Translations under genes and position numbers: made by a program
Origin: Marinobacter zhanjiangensis
GTDB taxonomy: Bacteria; Pseudomonadota; Gammaproteobacteria; Pseudomonadales; Oleiphilaceae
NCBI RefSeq assembly: GCF_014651935.1
Contig: NZ_BMXV01000002.1
Location: forward strand, 62,001-126,000
Length of the DNA stretch: 64,000 nucleotides
Reading direction: 5' to 3'
In this document: piece after piece, positions 1 through 9,376 of the stretch
Layout: each line of letters begins with the position of its first letter
Position numbering within the stretch: the stretch's first letter is position 1
Notes under the pieces: model-generated
Told to the model about the DNA's origin: nothing
What the model saw: only the letters and a program-made list of their open reading frames with translations
The model's database searches: none

Positions 1-1
1 T

Positions 2-859
2 CCTCACACCAACATGGTGGCTGAGGTGTCCATGTCGATCGAACTGACTGAGGGCGGCTCGTCCCAGGCTGGCCTGGTCTACACCGGCGCCATGTCGGAG
101 TTCATTTTCACGGAATGTGGGGAGTGTCGTGACGAGTTCGCCGCCCAGAATCAGTTGTTTCTCGGTAGTGCTGCCACGCCCCCTTATTCGCTACTGTGCC
201 GTGAAAAGGTGGACAGCCTGGAAGCTCTGGAAGGCAAGAATCTGAGAACATCCGGGGCTCAATGGGCACGTTGGGCCGAGTCAGTAGGCGCCAACCCCAT
301 CACCATGTCCGTTAATGAAATCTACGAAGGCCTGAGTCAAGGCGTTGTCGATTGCTCGGTTCAGTCCACCTCGGAGTTGTCCGTTTTCAACCTGTTTGAG
401 GTGGTGGATGACATCACCGTGAATTACCCCAGCGGCACGTTCAGTGGTGTGGGTTCCGCCAATATCAACCTGGACAGCTGGCGCTCTCTGAGCGACGAGC
501 AGCGCCGGTCTCTGCTGGAGGCCACCGCAGTGCTCTCGGCGGAGTTCAGCTGGGGCTACGAGAAGGGAGCTGTGGACAACGAGCGCACTGCCGAGGAACA
601 GGGCATTGGCCTGACCCAGCCGACCGAAGCCATGTTGCAAAAGAACCGCGAATTCATTCGTGAGGACCTGAAAACCATCGCCTCTGCCTACGAGGAGCGT
701 TATGGGATCGAGCAGGCCGACGAAAAGATTGCCCGGTTTCGGGAGCTGCTGGCCGAGTGGCGTGATCGCATCGATGGTATCGAGAGCGGTGACGAGCTGG
801 CGAAACTTTACTGGGAGCACGTGTTCTCCCAAGTGGATGCCACACAGTACGGTCTGTAA
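2..859 (+). CDS. TRAP transporter solute-binding protein, DctP family (5' partial)
   Basis: Periplasmic substrate-binding component of a tripartite ATP-independent periplasmic transporter, which captures a small carboxylate-type ligand for a DctQM membrane pair. The reading frame is open to the left edge, so the N-terminus, including any signal peptide, lies outside the window; the ATG at 14 is probably internal. The visible part carries the family's central segment (LEGKNLRTSGAQWARW, then MSVNEIYEGLSQGVVDCSVQS), where DctP proteins place the ligand-binding Arg and the 'G.vDg' motif, followed by a helical C-terminus. The ligand cannot be read from sequence. Membrane subunits are not in view; the next gene converges on it. 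Confidence 0.85.
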   Translation, partial: PHTNMVAEVSMSIELTEGGSSQAGLVYTGAMSEFIFTECGECRDEFAAQNQLFLGSAATPPYSLLCREKVDSLEALEGKNLRTSGAQWARWAESVGANPITMSVNEIYEGLSQGVVDCSVQSTSELSVFNLFEVVDDITVNYPSGTFSGVGSANINLDSWRSLSDEQRRSLLEATAVLSAEFSWGYEKGAVDNERTAEEQGIGLTQPTEAMLQKNREFIREDLKTIASAYEERYGIEQADEKIARFRELLAEWRDRIDGIESGDELAKLYWEHVFSQVDATQYGL

Positions 860-868
860 ATAGCAATC

Positions 869-912
869 GGGGCCAAGGACCGGCCCCTCTTTACCAGGTA
901 GCTTGCTACCTG
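869..912. terminator. Two adjacent hairpins between converging genes
   Basis: GGGGCC (869-874) pairs with GGCCCC (882-887) and is followed by TCTTT. A second perfect stem, CAGGTAGC (895-902) with GCTACCTG (905-912), follows at once. They lie between the converging TRAP protein and amidase genes and probably act as a bidirectional terminator; the U-tracts are weak. Confidence 0.5.
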
Positions 913-929
913 ATCGGTCCCGTTTTCTT

Positions 930-2411
930 TCAGTAACCTGGCGGTACCCTGAATCCCGCCAGCCCTTCATCTTCCAGCAACCCGGCAAACGCCAGCGTGG
1001 TCAGGTCTCGCCCCGGAGCACCGATGACCTGGATGTTGTAGGGCAGGCCCTGCCGGGTGACGCCGATGGGTACCGAGGTGGCCGGCAAGCCCAGCAACGT
1101 GGCCAGGGCGATCCAGCAGAACTGGTCATGGTAGGCCCGTGCCTCGCCATTGACCTGGATCTGGCGGCGATACTGCGGGTCACGCTGGTCATGAGGAATG
1201 GCCGTTACCGGGTTGACCGGCGCCAGTATCACGTCCACTTCCCGGAATATCTCTTCCACCTGTTCGCGCATTTTCTCGCGGGTTTCGTTCCACCGCATCC
1301 AGCGGCTGATGCTCTGGCTGGTGCCGCGGGCGAATTCCGACATGCCGATGGTCATGGGGCCCATTTTTCGCAGCGGTCTTTCGGCCAGGGCGAAGAGCTT
1401 CAGGCGCCGTTTTTGCCGGCGGCTCATGCCACTGCTCAGCAGGCTGCCAAGCAGGTTGAAATAGACCGGCATGATGTGTTCCAGGGACAGCAGGGGATGG
1501 CGCAACGGGGTGACCAGGCTGCCGTGCTCGGCCAGTTGGTCGGACAATCGGCGCAGGCCGTTGATCATCTCATGGTCCACCGGGCAGTCCGGGTCGTCCA
1601 GCCACAGGCCAACCCGGGCCTGTTCCAGAGACCCGAGCTGCGGGGGCTCCATGGCAAGCTGCCAGCTCCGTGCGTGGTGCGGGCGTGGGCCGACGATCAC
1701 CTTCAGCAGGGTTTCCAGGTCGCGGGCGGAACGGGCCATGGGACCACCGTCGGCAAGGTCCGGTTGGCTGATGGTGCCGGGCGGGCCCGGTATGTGCCCG
1801 CGAAAGGAAACCAGGGTACGGCTGGGCTTGTGGCCGAAAACGCCGCAGAAATGGGCCGGGGTGCGGATGGAGCCGGCCAGGTCGCTGCCCACTTCCAGTG
1901 GCGTCAGGCCTGCTGCCAGGGCTGCCGCCGAGCCGCCAGACGAGCCGCCCGGGGTATGGTCCCGGTTCCAGGGGTTGTTGGTGGTGCCGAAGACCCTGTT
2001 ATAGGTTTGCAGGTCCGACGCGTAATAGGGCACGTTGGTCTTGCCGATTATGATAGCGCCGGCATCCTGCAGGCGCCGCACGATATCCGCTGGCCGCTCG
2101 GGCCGGTGGCTGGCCAGCAGTGGTGCCCCCGAGGTGCAGGCCATGCCCGGCACTTCCCAGGTGTCTTTCAGGGTCAGTGGCAGACCCAGCAGGCTGCCCC
2201 CGGGGCCGCCCGCCCGTCGCTGGCGGTCAGCTTCCCTGGCCTGGGCCATGGCCTGCTCCTCGTTGACCGTTACCACGGCATTCAGCGGCGGGTTGCAGGC
2301 CTTTATGCGGTCCAGCAACGCCCGGGTCAGGTCTTCGCTGGTCAGCTCGCCAGCGTCCATCATCCGTACCAGCTCGTCAGCGGTACAGTAGTGCAACGGT
2401 TGTTTCATCAA
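930..2411 (-). CDS. Amidase signature family hydrolase
   Basis: A 493-residue enzyme expected to hydrolyse a C-N amide bond through the Ser-cisSer-Lys triad of the amidase signature family. The Lys is K82 (LPLTLKDTW), the Gly/Ser-rich loop GGSSGGSAAA is at 155-164 (cis-Ser about S158), and the nucleophile is S181 in GSDLAGSIRTP. The usual 'GSDxGGS' has Ala in place of one Gly here. The length is typical for stand-alone family members. It is not GatA: no gatC or gatB is adjacent and the C-terminus differs. The substrate is unknown. It begins with ATG and is read away from the membrane protein gene upstream on the same strand. Confidence 0.88.
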   Translation of the reverse strand: MMKQPLHYCTADELVRMMDAGELTSEDLTRALLDRIKACNPPLNAVVTVNEEQAMAQAREADRQRRAGGPGGSLLGLPLTLKDTWEVPGMACTSGAPLLASHRPERPADIVRRLQDAGAIIIGKTNVPYYASDLQTYNRVFGTTNNPWNRDHTPGGSSGGSAAALAAGLTPLEVGSDLAGSIRTPAHFCGVFGHKPSRTLVSFRGHIPGPPGTISQPDLADGGPMARSARDLETLLKVIVGPRPHHARSWQLAMEPPQLGSLEQARVGLWLDDPDCPVDHEMINGLRRLSDQLAEHGSLVTPLRHPLLSLEHIMPVYFNLLGSLLSSGMSRRQKRRLKLFALAERPLRKMGPMTIGMSEFARGTSQSISRWMRWNETREKMREQVEEIFREVDVILAPVNPVTAIPHDQRDPQYRRQIQVNGEARAYHDQFCWIALATLLGLPATSVPIGVTRQGLPYNIQVIGAPGRDLTTLAFAGLLEDEGLAGFRVPPGY

Positions 2412-2447
2412 ACTCTCTCGGCTGTATAGGGCGCAGGCAACGGCACA

Positions 2448-3524
2448 CTAGAGCTGTTCTCGCCAGCGCTTCTTGTGTACCTGCTCCTTTATAGCGTCAA
2501 TGATCTCGAGCGTCAGGTTGATCAATACCTCGTTGTCCTGGCGCTGGGCCAATTCGGTATCGTCGGTACCCTTGTACACCAGTTTTTTCTGGTGATCCGG
2601 AAGGAATACGTCCACCAGGTCATCGATGAAGTCGTGGTTGCGGCTGCTGGACAGATCTTCCATGACCTGGTTGATGACATGACTGGTGATGTCTCCGACG
2701 GCTTCTTCCATGGTGCCCCGCACCTGCTTGCCGAAAATGGGCAGCAGCTTCAGGCGGGCCAGTTCCGGGTTCTGATGAACTGCCTCGGCAACGCAGCGTT
2801 CAAGATATCGCCGCAGGGCGTCACGGTTGGGGGCATACCCCTGGGAAGCCAGGTCGGCGACCCGGTCGGAAATCCAGCCAACGAGGATGTCCTTGCGGGG
2901 ATAGATGATGTTTTTGTGAACGCTCTCCAGCAGCGGCGAGCCCCGGCGCACCTCTTCCTGAATGCCTGACAGCACCTTCAGCACGATACGGTCGGACAAC
3001 TCCTCCATGAACGCGTCGTAATAAAAGGCGATAAACCGATACAGGCGGGTGCGAGTAAAGTCTATGATGCCGTAACGGTGCAGGCGGTAGACAATGCTGA
3101 TAACACGCAGCACCCTCAGGAAACGCATGCCGCTGGTCGGAATGCAGCCGAGAAGGTCGTACCAGTGGATAAAGGGGTAGAAGTACCAGCGCTGGTAGGT
3201 TTTGTGCCATACGGCTTCAGCCCAGCGCACAAAAAACTCGGTCAGGAAGATGCTGACAAAAATCAGATCATAGAAGATGAAATTGCGGTGAATCGGCTGA
3301 TAGAAGTTGTAAAATGCCGGCACGGACTGCTGGAAGAAATCCTGAACGCCTGCAAATCCATAGGCGGAATCGAAAATTATCAGGGCCAGGTTGAAGATCA
3401 GCAAGCCAAGCATCAGGAAGTCGATGACAAACCAGATCGTCTGGTGGCTTTTCTTGAGATTCTCCCGATTTATGGCGAACATTCGCTGGTTGCAACTCCC
3501 GTAATGGCCTGTTTGTTTAACCAC
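2448..3524 (-). CDS. Voltage-sensor-like ion transporter family membrane protein, no pore seen
   Basis: A 358-residue integral membrane protein. Four hydrophobic segments are visible at about residues 29-52, 80-101, 114-129 and 133-151. The fourth is Arg-rich (R134, R137, R140, R147, R150), like the S4 helix of a voltage-sensing domain. It is followed by about 200 mostly hydrophilic, helical residues and no S5-pore-S6 or GYG-type selectivity filter, so channel activity cannot be assumed. The start is GTG at 3524; an ATG at 3482 is an equally good alternative, each with a purine-rich stretch about 13 bases upstream. It is divergent from tamA. Function is inferred only. Confidence 0.65.
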   Translation of the reverse strand: MVKQTGHYGSCNQRMFAINRENLKKSHQTIWFVIDFLMLGLLIFNLALIIFDSAYGFAGVQDFFQQSVPAFYNFYQPIHRNFIFYDLIFVSIFLTEFFVRWAEAVWHKTYQRWYFYPFIHWYDLLGCIPTSGMRFLRVLRVISIVYRLHRYGIIDFTRTRLYRFIAFYYDAFMEELSDRIVLKVLSGIQEEVRRGSPLLESVHKNIIYPRKDILVGWISDRVADLASQGYAPNRDALRRYLERCVAEAVHQNPELARLKLLPIFGKQVRGTMEEAVGDITSHVINQVMEDLSSSRNHDFIDDLVDVFLPDHQKKLVYKGTDDTELAQRQDNEVLINLTLEIIDAIKEQVHKKRWREQL

Positions 3525-3817
3525 TGTATTGACGGAGCTCCTGACCGGGCGTGAACCGCTTGAGTGTGTTCAGGAAGGTCAGGGTGGCACCTTGTTTGTT
3601 TTCTCCGGGCACCGCTGACAACGCGGGCCCAAAAGCGCCCGAGGTGCGCAGCAGACTAACGACTTACCCAGACGGGACACCAGATGAATCATCCGCGTGC
3701 CGGAGATTTCGTAACAGATTAGCGTATTTGGACGTTCACGACGAACCTGTAGGAGGTGGGGCATCAGGCTCCCCGGGGAAACCCACCCCTTCAGGGCGTC
3801 GTCGGCCGGAGTGGAAT

Positions 3818-5578
3818 TTGCAAATCAGACAAGCATCAGGACGATATCGGGCCTGCAACAGACTCCTTCGGCTGCTGGCATGGGCAACACTGTCGCTGGC
3901 GCCGACCGCCAGTCTTGCCAACCAGGTGGATATTCGTATAAAGGGCGACTATCCCGGCTTACTGGACAATGCCCGGGCATTTGTCGGTGAGGTGGAAGGC
4001 CGCAGCCTCTCGTCCCTGCGCCGCTACGGCGATACCGTGGAGGAGGATATTCGCCAGGCTGTGCGGGCGCTGGGCTATTATGACCCGGCCATCAGCCGCC
4101 GCATCAAGGAGGGTGACCCTCCGGTGTTGATCATGGAGGTGACCCCGGGCGAGCCGGTGCGGGTGGCGTCGCGGCAGGTCACCATTACCGGTCCGGCCGG
4201 GGACGACCCCGAATTCAACACCACCTTACCGGAGCAACCGGCCGTGGGCGCCGTGCTGAACCATGGCCAGTACGAGTCGTTACGCCAGACCATCAGCAGC
4301 CGCGCCTCGCGCCTCGGTTATTTTGACGGCAGCTTCGAGCAGCGCCGGCTGGCGGTGAACCCGGAAACCCGTGAAGCGGACATCCTGCTGCGTTTTGCAA
4401 GTGGCGAGCGTTACCGCCTTGGCGACGTGACCTTCAATGAGGATCAGGTCTTCGACCAGTCGTTTCTCGACCGTTTCGTGCAGTTTGAACCGGGCACGCC
4501 TTACCATGCCGACAAGGTTGCGAAACTGAGCTCCGACCTGAGCAACAGCGGCTACTTTTCCCAGGCACTGGTGACTGCTCCCCCCGGCGAAGCCTCGGAT
4601 AAGGAGATTCCGGTCTCTGCCCGGGTCAGTGAGCGGGAACCCCGTTCGCTGGGTGTCGGCGTTGGCTTCTCCACCGATGTCGGGCCCCGCTTCCGGGGCA
4701 CCTGGGAGGAGCACTGGATTAATCCCCAGGGGCACCGGCGGGGCGCGGATACTGAACTCTCCGTACCCCGGCAGAACCTCACCGGCTGGTATGAAATACC
4801 GCTGGACCCGCCCATGACAGACTCCATGCGATTTGGCGCCGGCTACCAGCGGCAGGATATCGAGGATGTGCAGTCAGACCGCCTGACCTTTGGCTCCCAG
4901 TGGCGCCACCTGATGGATAACGACTGGAGCCGGGTGGTGTCGCTGCGCTGGGAACGGGAGCGTTACGACATCGGCGACTCGGAATCGGGCAGCAGTCGCC
5001 TGTTGCTGCCGGGAATTTCCTTTTCGAGGCTGGAGTCGGATTCGCCCATCGACCCTTCCCGGGGTTACCGGCTGCAGATGGATGTGACCGGCGGGTCCCG
5101 GGAGATCTTCTCCACCGTTGATGTATTGCAGGTGACCAGCAAGGCCAGGGGGCTGATCACGCTGGCGGACAATCATCGTTTCCTGGCCCGGGTTGAAGCG
5201 GGCGCGGTGGGTACTAACGATTTCTCCGGTGTGCCGCCGTCGTTGCGGTTCTTCACCGGCGGTGACCAGAGTGTGCGTGGCTATGGTTACGAGACCCTGT
5301 CGCCAGAGGATGACGCCGGCGACGGGGTAGGTGGTCGCTACAAGCTGGTGGGCAGTGCCGAATACCAGTACGAATTCGTCGAAAACTGGCGGGTGGCCGG
5401 GTTCATGGATCAGGGCAATGCCATTGATCATCTGAACGATCCCCTGGCCACCGGTGTGGGTGTGGGTATTCGCTGGATCAGCCCGGTGGGCCCCCTGCGT
5501 CTGGATGTCGCCAAAGGGCTGGATGAAGAATTTGGGGGAGGCTGGCGATTGCACTTTTCCATGGGGCCGGAATTATGA
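3818..5578 (+). CDS. tamA: Translocation and assembly module subunit TamA
   Basis: Outer-membrane Omp85-family protein that works with TamB in building or lipid supply of the outer membrane. It has N-terminal POTRA domains (about residues 30-260) and a C-terminal 16-strand barrel of the BamA/TamA type (SRGYRLQ, FFTGGDQSVRGYGYETL, and a C-terminal strand ending in WRLHFSMGPEL). The frame is open far upstream, but the best start is TTG at 3818: GGAG at 3808-3811 lies 6 bases before it, and translation then begins just before a signal peptide (LLRLLAWATLSLAPTASLA). That gives 586 residues, close to the 577 of E. coli TamA. Its stop overlaps the tamB start by four bases. Confidence 0.92.
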   Translation: MQIRQASGRYRACNRLLRLLAWATLSLAPTASLANQVDIRIKGDYPGLLDNARAFVGEVEGRSLSSLRRYGDTVEEDIRQAVRALGYYDPAISRRIKEGDPPVLIMEVTPGEPVRVASRQVTITGPAGDDPEFNTTLPEQPAVGAVLNHGQYESLRQTISSRASRLGYFDGSFEQRRLAVNPETREADILLRFASGERYRLGDVTFNEDQVFDQSFLDRFVQFEPGTPYHADKVAKLSSDLSNSGYFSQALVTAPPGEASDKEIPVSARVSEREPRSLGVGVGFSTDVGPRFRGTWEEHWINPQGHRRGADTELSVPRQNLTGWYEIPLDPPMTDSMRFGAGYQRQDIEDVQSDRLTFGSQWRHLMDNDWSRVVSLRWERERYDIGDSESGSSRLLLPGISFSRLESDSPIDPSRGYRLQMDVTGGSREIFSTVDVLQVTSKARGLITLADNHRFLARVEAGAVGTNDFSGVPPSLRFFTGGDQSVRGYGYETLSPEDDAGDGVGGRYKLVGSAEYQYEFVENWRVAGFMDQGNAIDHLNDPLATGVGVGIRWISPVGPLRLDVAKGLDEEFGGGWRLHFSMGPEL

Positions 5579-8500
5579 GCAGGCTGACGTCGGTGCTGAA
5601 AAGCGGGCTCAAGTGGCTGCTCATTATGCTGGCGATCATTCTGTTGCTGGTGGTGGTGCTTGTTTCGGCCGTGCTGCTGGCCTTGCGCTCGGATACCGGC
5701 ACGGCCTGGGTGCTGGATCAGATTCCGGGTCTGGAAACCACCGCGGCCAGCGGTTCTCTCCTCGGTGAGTGGCAGGCCGAGCACCTGGCCTGGCAGGGTT
5801 ACGGGGTAACCCTGGAGATTGCTTCACCGCTGATCGACTGGTCGCCCACCTGCCTGTTCCGCAAGGACCTCTGCCTGGACCGCCTGGAAGCCGCATCGCT
5901 GGATGTCACCAGGGCGGGCACCGCAACGGCCGAAGAGGATCCGGATGGCGGCCCCATGGAGCTGCCGGATATCACCCTGCCAGTAAATATTGATATCCGC
6001 TCGGTACAACTGGGCCCGTTCCACTACAACGGTACCCTGGTCTGGGACAGCCTGAGCCTGGAGGCCGCCGGTAGCGGCTCCGATTTCCATATCCGTCAGT
6101 TTGCCCTTGGCCGTGACGATGTGGCGGTGGCCCTGGATGGCCGGGTGGAAACCCGGGGTGACTGGCCCCTTGCCGTCAATCTCGATCTGACCCTGCCGCC
6201 GCCCTACGGTGACCACTGGCGAGTGCAGGGGGATTTGCGGGGCAGTGTCAGGGACCTGCGTGCCAGCCTGGCGTCGTCCGGCTATCTCGATGGCGAGATG
6301 GAGGCGGAGCTCGAGCCCCTGGACCCGTCGCTGCCCGCCAATATCGAGTTACGTTCCGACGCCTTCCTGGCGCTGGAGACCCTGCCGCAAACCCTGACAC
6401 TCAGAAACTGGACACTGACCGGGCAGGGCAGTCTGGCCAATGGCTACCGCTTAAACTCCCGGGCCCGTTTGCCGGGCCAGCAGGGCCCGGTGGACATGGC
6501 GCTGTCAGGGCGAGTGACACCGAAGGCGGCCCGGGACCTGCAGTTGACACTGACCGGCCCGTCCGCCACGGGTGACGGCCAGGCGGAGCTGAAGGCAGCG
6601 GGTGACGTGACCTGGCAGGACGGCCTGGTCGCCGAGGCCAGTGTGACCATGGGGGCTTTCCCCTGGTATTCACTGTTGCCGCAGGTCGAGCCACCACCAG
6701 TGACGATCCGCTCACTGGAAGCCAGCGGCCGCTTCGCCGGCAATGAGTACCAGGCCAGCCTGGATATGGATGCCTCCGGCCCCATGGGGGAGGCTGGCCT
6801 GGTGACCGAGGTGGATGGCGACCTGCAGTCGGTGCGCCTGACCGAGCTGACCATGACCACCGGCGCCGGGCAGTTGCAGGGTGAGGCGGAGGTGGGTTTT
6901 GCCGACCAGCTGAGCTGGCAGGCTGACCTGACGCTGGATTCGTTCAACCCCGGTTTCTGGGTGCCCCGGGCCACCGCCAGCATCAATGGCTCGGTAACCA
7001 GCCAGGGTCAGCTGGGCGCGGATGGCAATCCGGATTTTACGGCGAACTGGGACTTGCAGGGCCAGTGGCAGGAGGCGCCTCTGGCCAGCCGGGGCGAGCT
7101 GTCGGCGCAGTCCGGCCAGTGGCAGATTCCGGAAATACTGGCCACCATCGGCAACAACCGCGTGGCGGTCTCGGGGCGATTACAGGACCCGCTGGCCGAA
7201 TCCGGGCAAATGCAGGTGGAGGCAACGCTGGCGCTGCCGGAACCCGGGATCATCGTGCCGGGTCTGGAGGGCGAAATCGATGCCACTATCGCCCTGAACG
7301 GCCCCATCCGGTTGCCGGCCGGTAACCTGGAGCTCTCCGCCACCGGGGTCGCCTGGCAGGAGCAGATCCGCATAGCCGCACTGGAGCTGGATGCGAGTCT
7401 GGATGACTCGCAGGCACTGGACGCCAGTCTGGAGGCCTCCTCTGTGCTGGCGGGCGGGCAGACGGTCGACCAGGTGCAGGCCGACCTTGGCGGAACCCTG
7501 GACGACCATCGCCTGACCCTGTCCGCGCACCATTCGGCTGCCGTGGTGGATGCGGTTCTGTCCGGGGCCTGGCTGACCGGTGACGCTGGTGGCCGCTGGC
7601 AGGGGCAGCTGGCCAGTAGCGAGGTGCAGTTGACCGGTCCGCAGCAGACCTGGCAACTGCAGGAGCCGGCGCCCATCAGCTATGCCGGTCAGACACTGAC
7701 CCTGGGTGCCCATTGCTGGCGCTGGCAGGACAGCACCCTTTGCGCGGGCGAGCAGACACTGCTCCCGGATACGGCGCTGGACCTGGAGATGAGCCAGCTC
7801 CCGGCATCCACGCTGGCGCCCCTGTTACCGGAGAACGTCAGCTGGAATGCGATGATCAACGGCACCCTGAACATGGAGCTGGCGGAAGCGGGGCCCCGGG
7901 GTTCGGTCCGGCTCAGTGCCGGGCCCGGCAATGTGGACGTGGCGGTGGAGGAGGAACAGCAGTCTCTCGAGTACGACACCCTGACGGCGAACCTGAATCT
8001 GGAGCCGGAGGGGGCGACCGTTGCCCTGCGCCTGGATGGACAGGACGTGGGGGTTCTGACCGTGGACCTGGAGGTGGACCCCAATGCTCCGGACCGGCCA
8101 ACCACGGGATCCTTCAGCCTGGAGGGTTTCGACCTTGCGGTGGTCGGCGCCCTGCTGGACATTGAGGACCTCGCGGGGCAGATTGGCGGTTCCGGACGTC
8201 TGGAAGGCCCGCTGCTGGCGCCCCAGGTGTATGGGCAGTTGCTGCTTTCCGACGGCCGGCTGGTGGATGAACGGCTGCCGATACCCATCCAGGATCTCCG
8301 GCTACAGGTGAATTTCAATGGCAGCCGGGCGGACCTGGACGGTAGCTGGAAAAGCAACGGAACCGGCACCGGTGAGATCGGCGGTAGCCTGGACTGGACG
8401 GGCCCGCCGCGGCTGACCATGACTCTGACGGGCAACAGGCTGCCGCTGTTCCTGGAGCCCTATGCCGAACTGGCGGTTTCCCCGGACCTGGAAATCAACT

Positions 8501-9330
8501 TTGTCGAGGGGGAGCTCAGTATTGCCGGCCGGATTGACATACCCAGCGGTCGCATCGAGGTTCGCGACCTGCCGGAGCAGGCGGTAGCGGTTTCCGACGA
8601 CGAAGTGATCGTCGGCGTTGAATCCGAAGAGGAGTCGCCACTGGGTCTGGCCATGGATGTAACCGTGGTGGTGGGGGCGGAAGAGGTTACCTTCGAGGGG
8701 TTTGGCGTTACCGGCGAGCTTGAGGGTGAACTGCAGATCGGCAATGAGATGGATACCCGGGGCGCTCTGCGGATGGTCAATGGCCGCTATGCGGCCTTCG
8801 GCCAGGAACTGCAGCTGCGGCGGGCGCGACTGGTGTTCGTGGGACCTGTGGGTGAGCCCTACGTGGACATCGAGGCGATCCGCAGGGTGGATGACGTACT
8901 GGCGGGCATCCGCCTGTCCGGCCCGGCCCGGGAACCGGAAACAGAAATCTTCTCGGAGCCGTCCATGTCCCAGAACCAGGCGCTGTCCTACCTGGTGCTC
9001 GGGCGTCCCCTGCAGAGCCAGGGTGACCAGACCTCGGTCAGCCGCATGGCTCTGTCGCTGGGCCTGAAACAGGCCAGCGGCCTCACCCGCGGTATCGGCG
9101 AGACCTTCGGCATTCAGGATCTGACCCTGGAAGCGGAGGGGTCGGGGGAAGACGCCTCCGTGGTGGCCAGCGGCTACCTGACCGAAGATCTGAGTATCCG
9201 CTACGGCGTGGGCCTGTTCGAGCCGGTGACCACGGTGGCCCTGCGCTATGATCTGGGGCGCCGGGTCTACATTGAGGCCGCCAGCGGGTTGGCGGCTTCG
9301 CTGGATATCTTCTACAACCGGAATTTCTGA
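5575..9330 (+). CDS. tamB: Translocation and assembly module subunit TamB
   Basis: Inner-membrane-anchored protein that spans the periplasm, pairs with TamA and belongs to the AsmA-like bridge proteins thought to carry phospholipid to the outer membrane. One N-terminal membrane helix (about residues 13-40) precedes about 1,200 residues of beta-rich repeats. The C-terminal DUF490/TamB domain is recognisable (VNGRYAAFGQELQLRRARLVF; SYLVLGRPLQSQG). At 1,251 residues it is close to E. coli TamB (1,259). Its start overlaps the tamA stop (ATGA), so the two are translationally coupled. Confidence 0.93.
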   Translation: MSRLTSVLKSGLKWLLIMLAIILLLVVVLVSAVLLALRSDTGTAWVLDQIPGLETTAASGSLLGEWQAEHLAWQGYGVTLEIASPLIDWSPTCLFRKDLCLDRLEAASLDVTRAGTATAEEDPDGGPMELPDITLPVNIDIRSVQLGPFHYNGTLVWDSLSLEAAGSGSDFHIRQFALGRDDVAVALDGRVETRGDWPLAVNLDLTLPPPYGDHWRVQGDLRGSVRDLRASLASSGYLDGEMEAELEPLDPSLPANIELRSDAFLALETLPQTLTLRNWTLTGQGSLANGYRLNSRARLPGQQGPVDMALSGRVTPKAARDLQLTLTGPSATGDGQAELKAAGDVTWQDGLVAEASVTMGAFPWYSLLPQVEPPPVTIRSLEASGRFAGNEYQASLDMDASGPMGEAGLVTEVDGDLQSVRLTELTMTTGAGQLQGEAEVGFADQLSWQADLTLDSFNPGFWVPRATASINGSVTSQGQLGADGNPDFTANWDLQGQWQEAPLASRGELSAQSGQWQIPEILATIGNNRVAVSGRLQDPLAESGQMQVEATLALPEPGIIVPGLEGEIDATIALNGPIRLPAGNLELSATGVAWQEQIRIAALELDASLDDSQALDASLEASSVLAGGQTVDQVQADLGGTLDDHRLTLSAHHSAAVVDAVLSGAWLTGDAGGRWQGQLASSEVQLTGPQQTWQLQEPAPISYAGQTLTLGAHCWRWQDSTLCAGEQTLLPDTALDLEMSQLPASTLAPLLPENVSWNAMINGTLNMELAEAGPRGSVRLSAGPGNVDVAVEEEQQSLEYDTLTANLNLEPEGATVALRLDGQDVGVLTVDLEVDPNAPDRPTTGSFSLEGFDLAVVGALLDIEDLAGQIGGSGRLEGPLLAPQVYGQLLLSDGRLVDERLPIPIQDLRLQVNFNGSRADLDGSWKSNGTGTGEIGGSLDWTGPPRLTMTLTGNRLPLFLEPYAELAVSPDLEINFVEGELSIAGRIDIPSGRIEVRDLPEQAVAVSDDEVIVGVESEEESPLGLAMDVTVVVGAEEVTFEGFGVTGELEGELQIGNEMDTRGALRMVNGRYAAFGQELQLRRARLVFVGPVGEPYVDIEAIRRVDDVLAGIRLSGPAREPETEIFSEPSMSQNQALSYLVLGRPLQSQGDQTSVSRMALSLGLKQASGLTRGIGETFGIQDLTLEAEGSGEDASVVASGYLTEDLSIRYGVGLFEPVTTVALRYDLGRRVYIEAASGLAASLDIFYNRNF

Positions 9331-9345
9331 CCCGGCTTTCCGGTT
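9316..9345. terminator. Hairpin spanning the tamB stop codon
   Basis: AACCGGAA (9316-9323) pairs perfectly with TTCCGGTT (9338-9345), and the tamB stop codon lies in the loop. It sits before the converging SIMPL-domain gene. There is no clear U-tract, so termination is uncertain. Confidence 0.4.
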
Positions 9346-9376
9346 ACAGGCAGGCGCTTCACACCGTGCCCGCGGT

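Noticed and set aside
903..2429. A 508-codon open frame on the plus strand opposite the amidase gene
   Set aside because: It mirrors the real amidase on the other strand, has Gln/His/Arg-rich composition typical of antisense reading in high-GC DNA, and shows no family motif.
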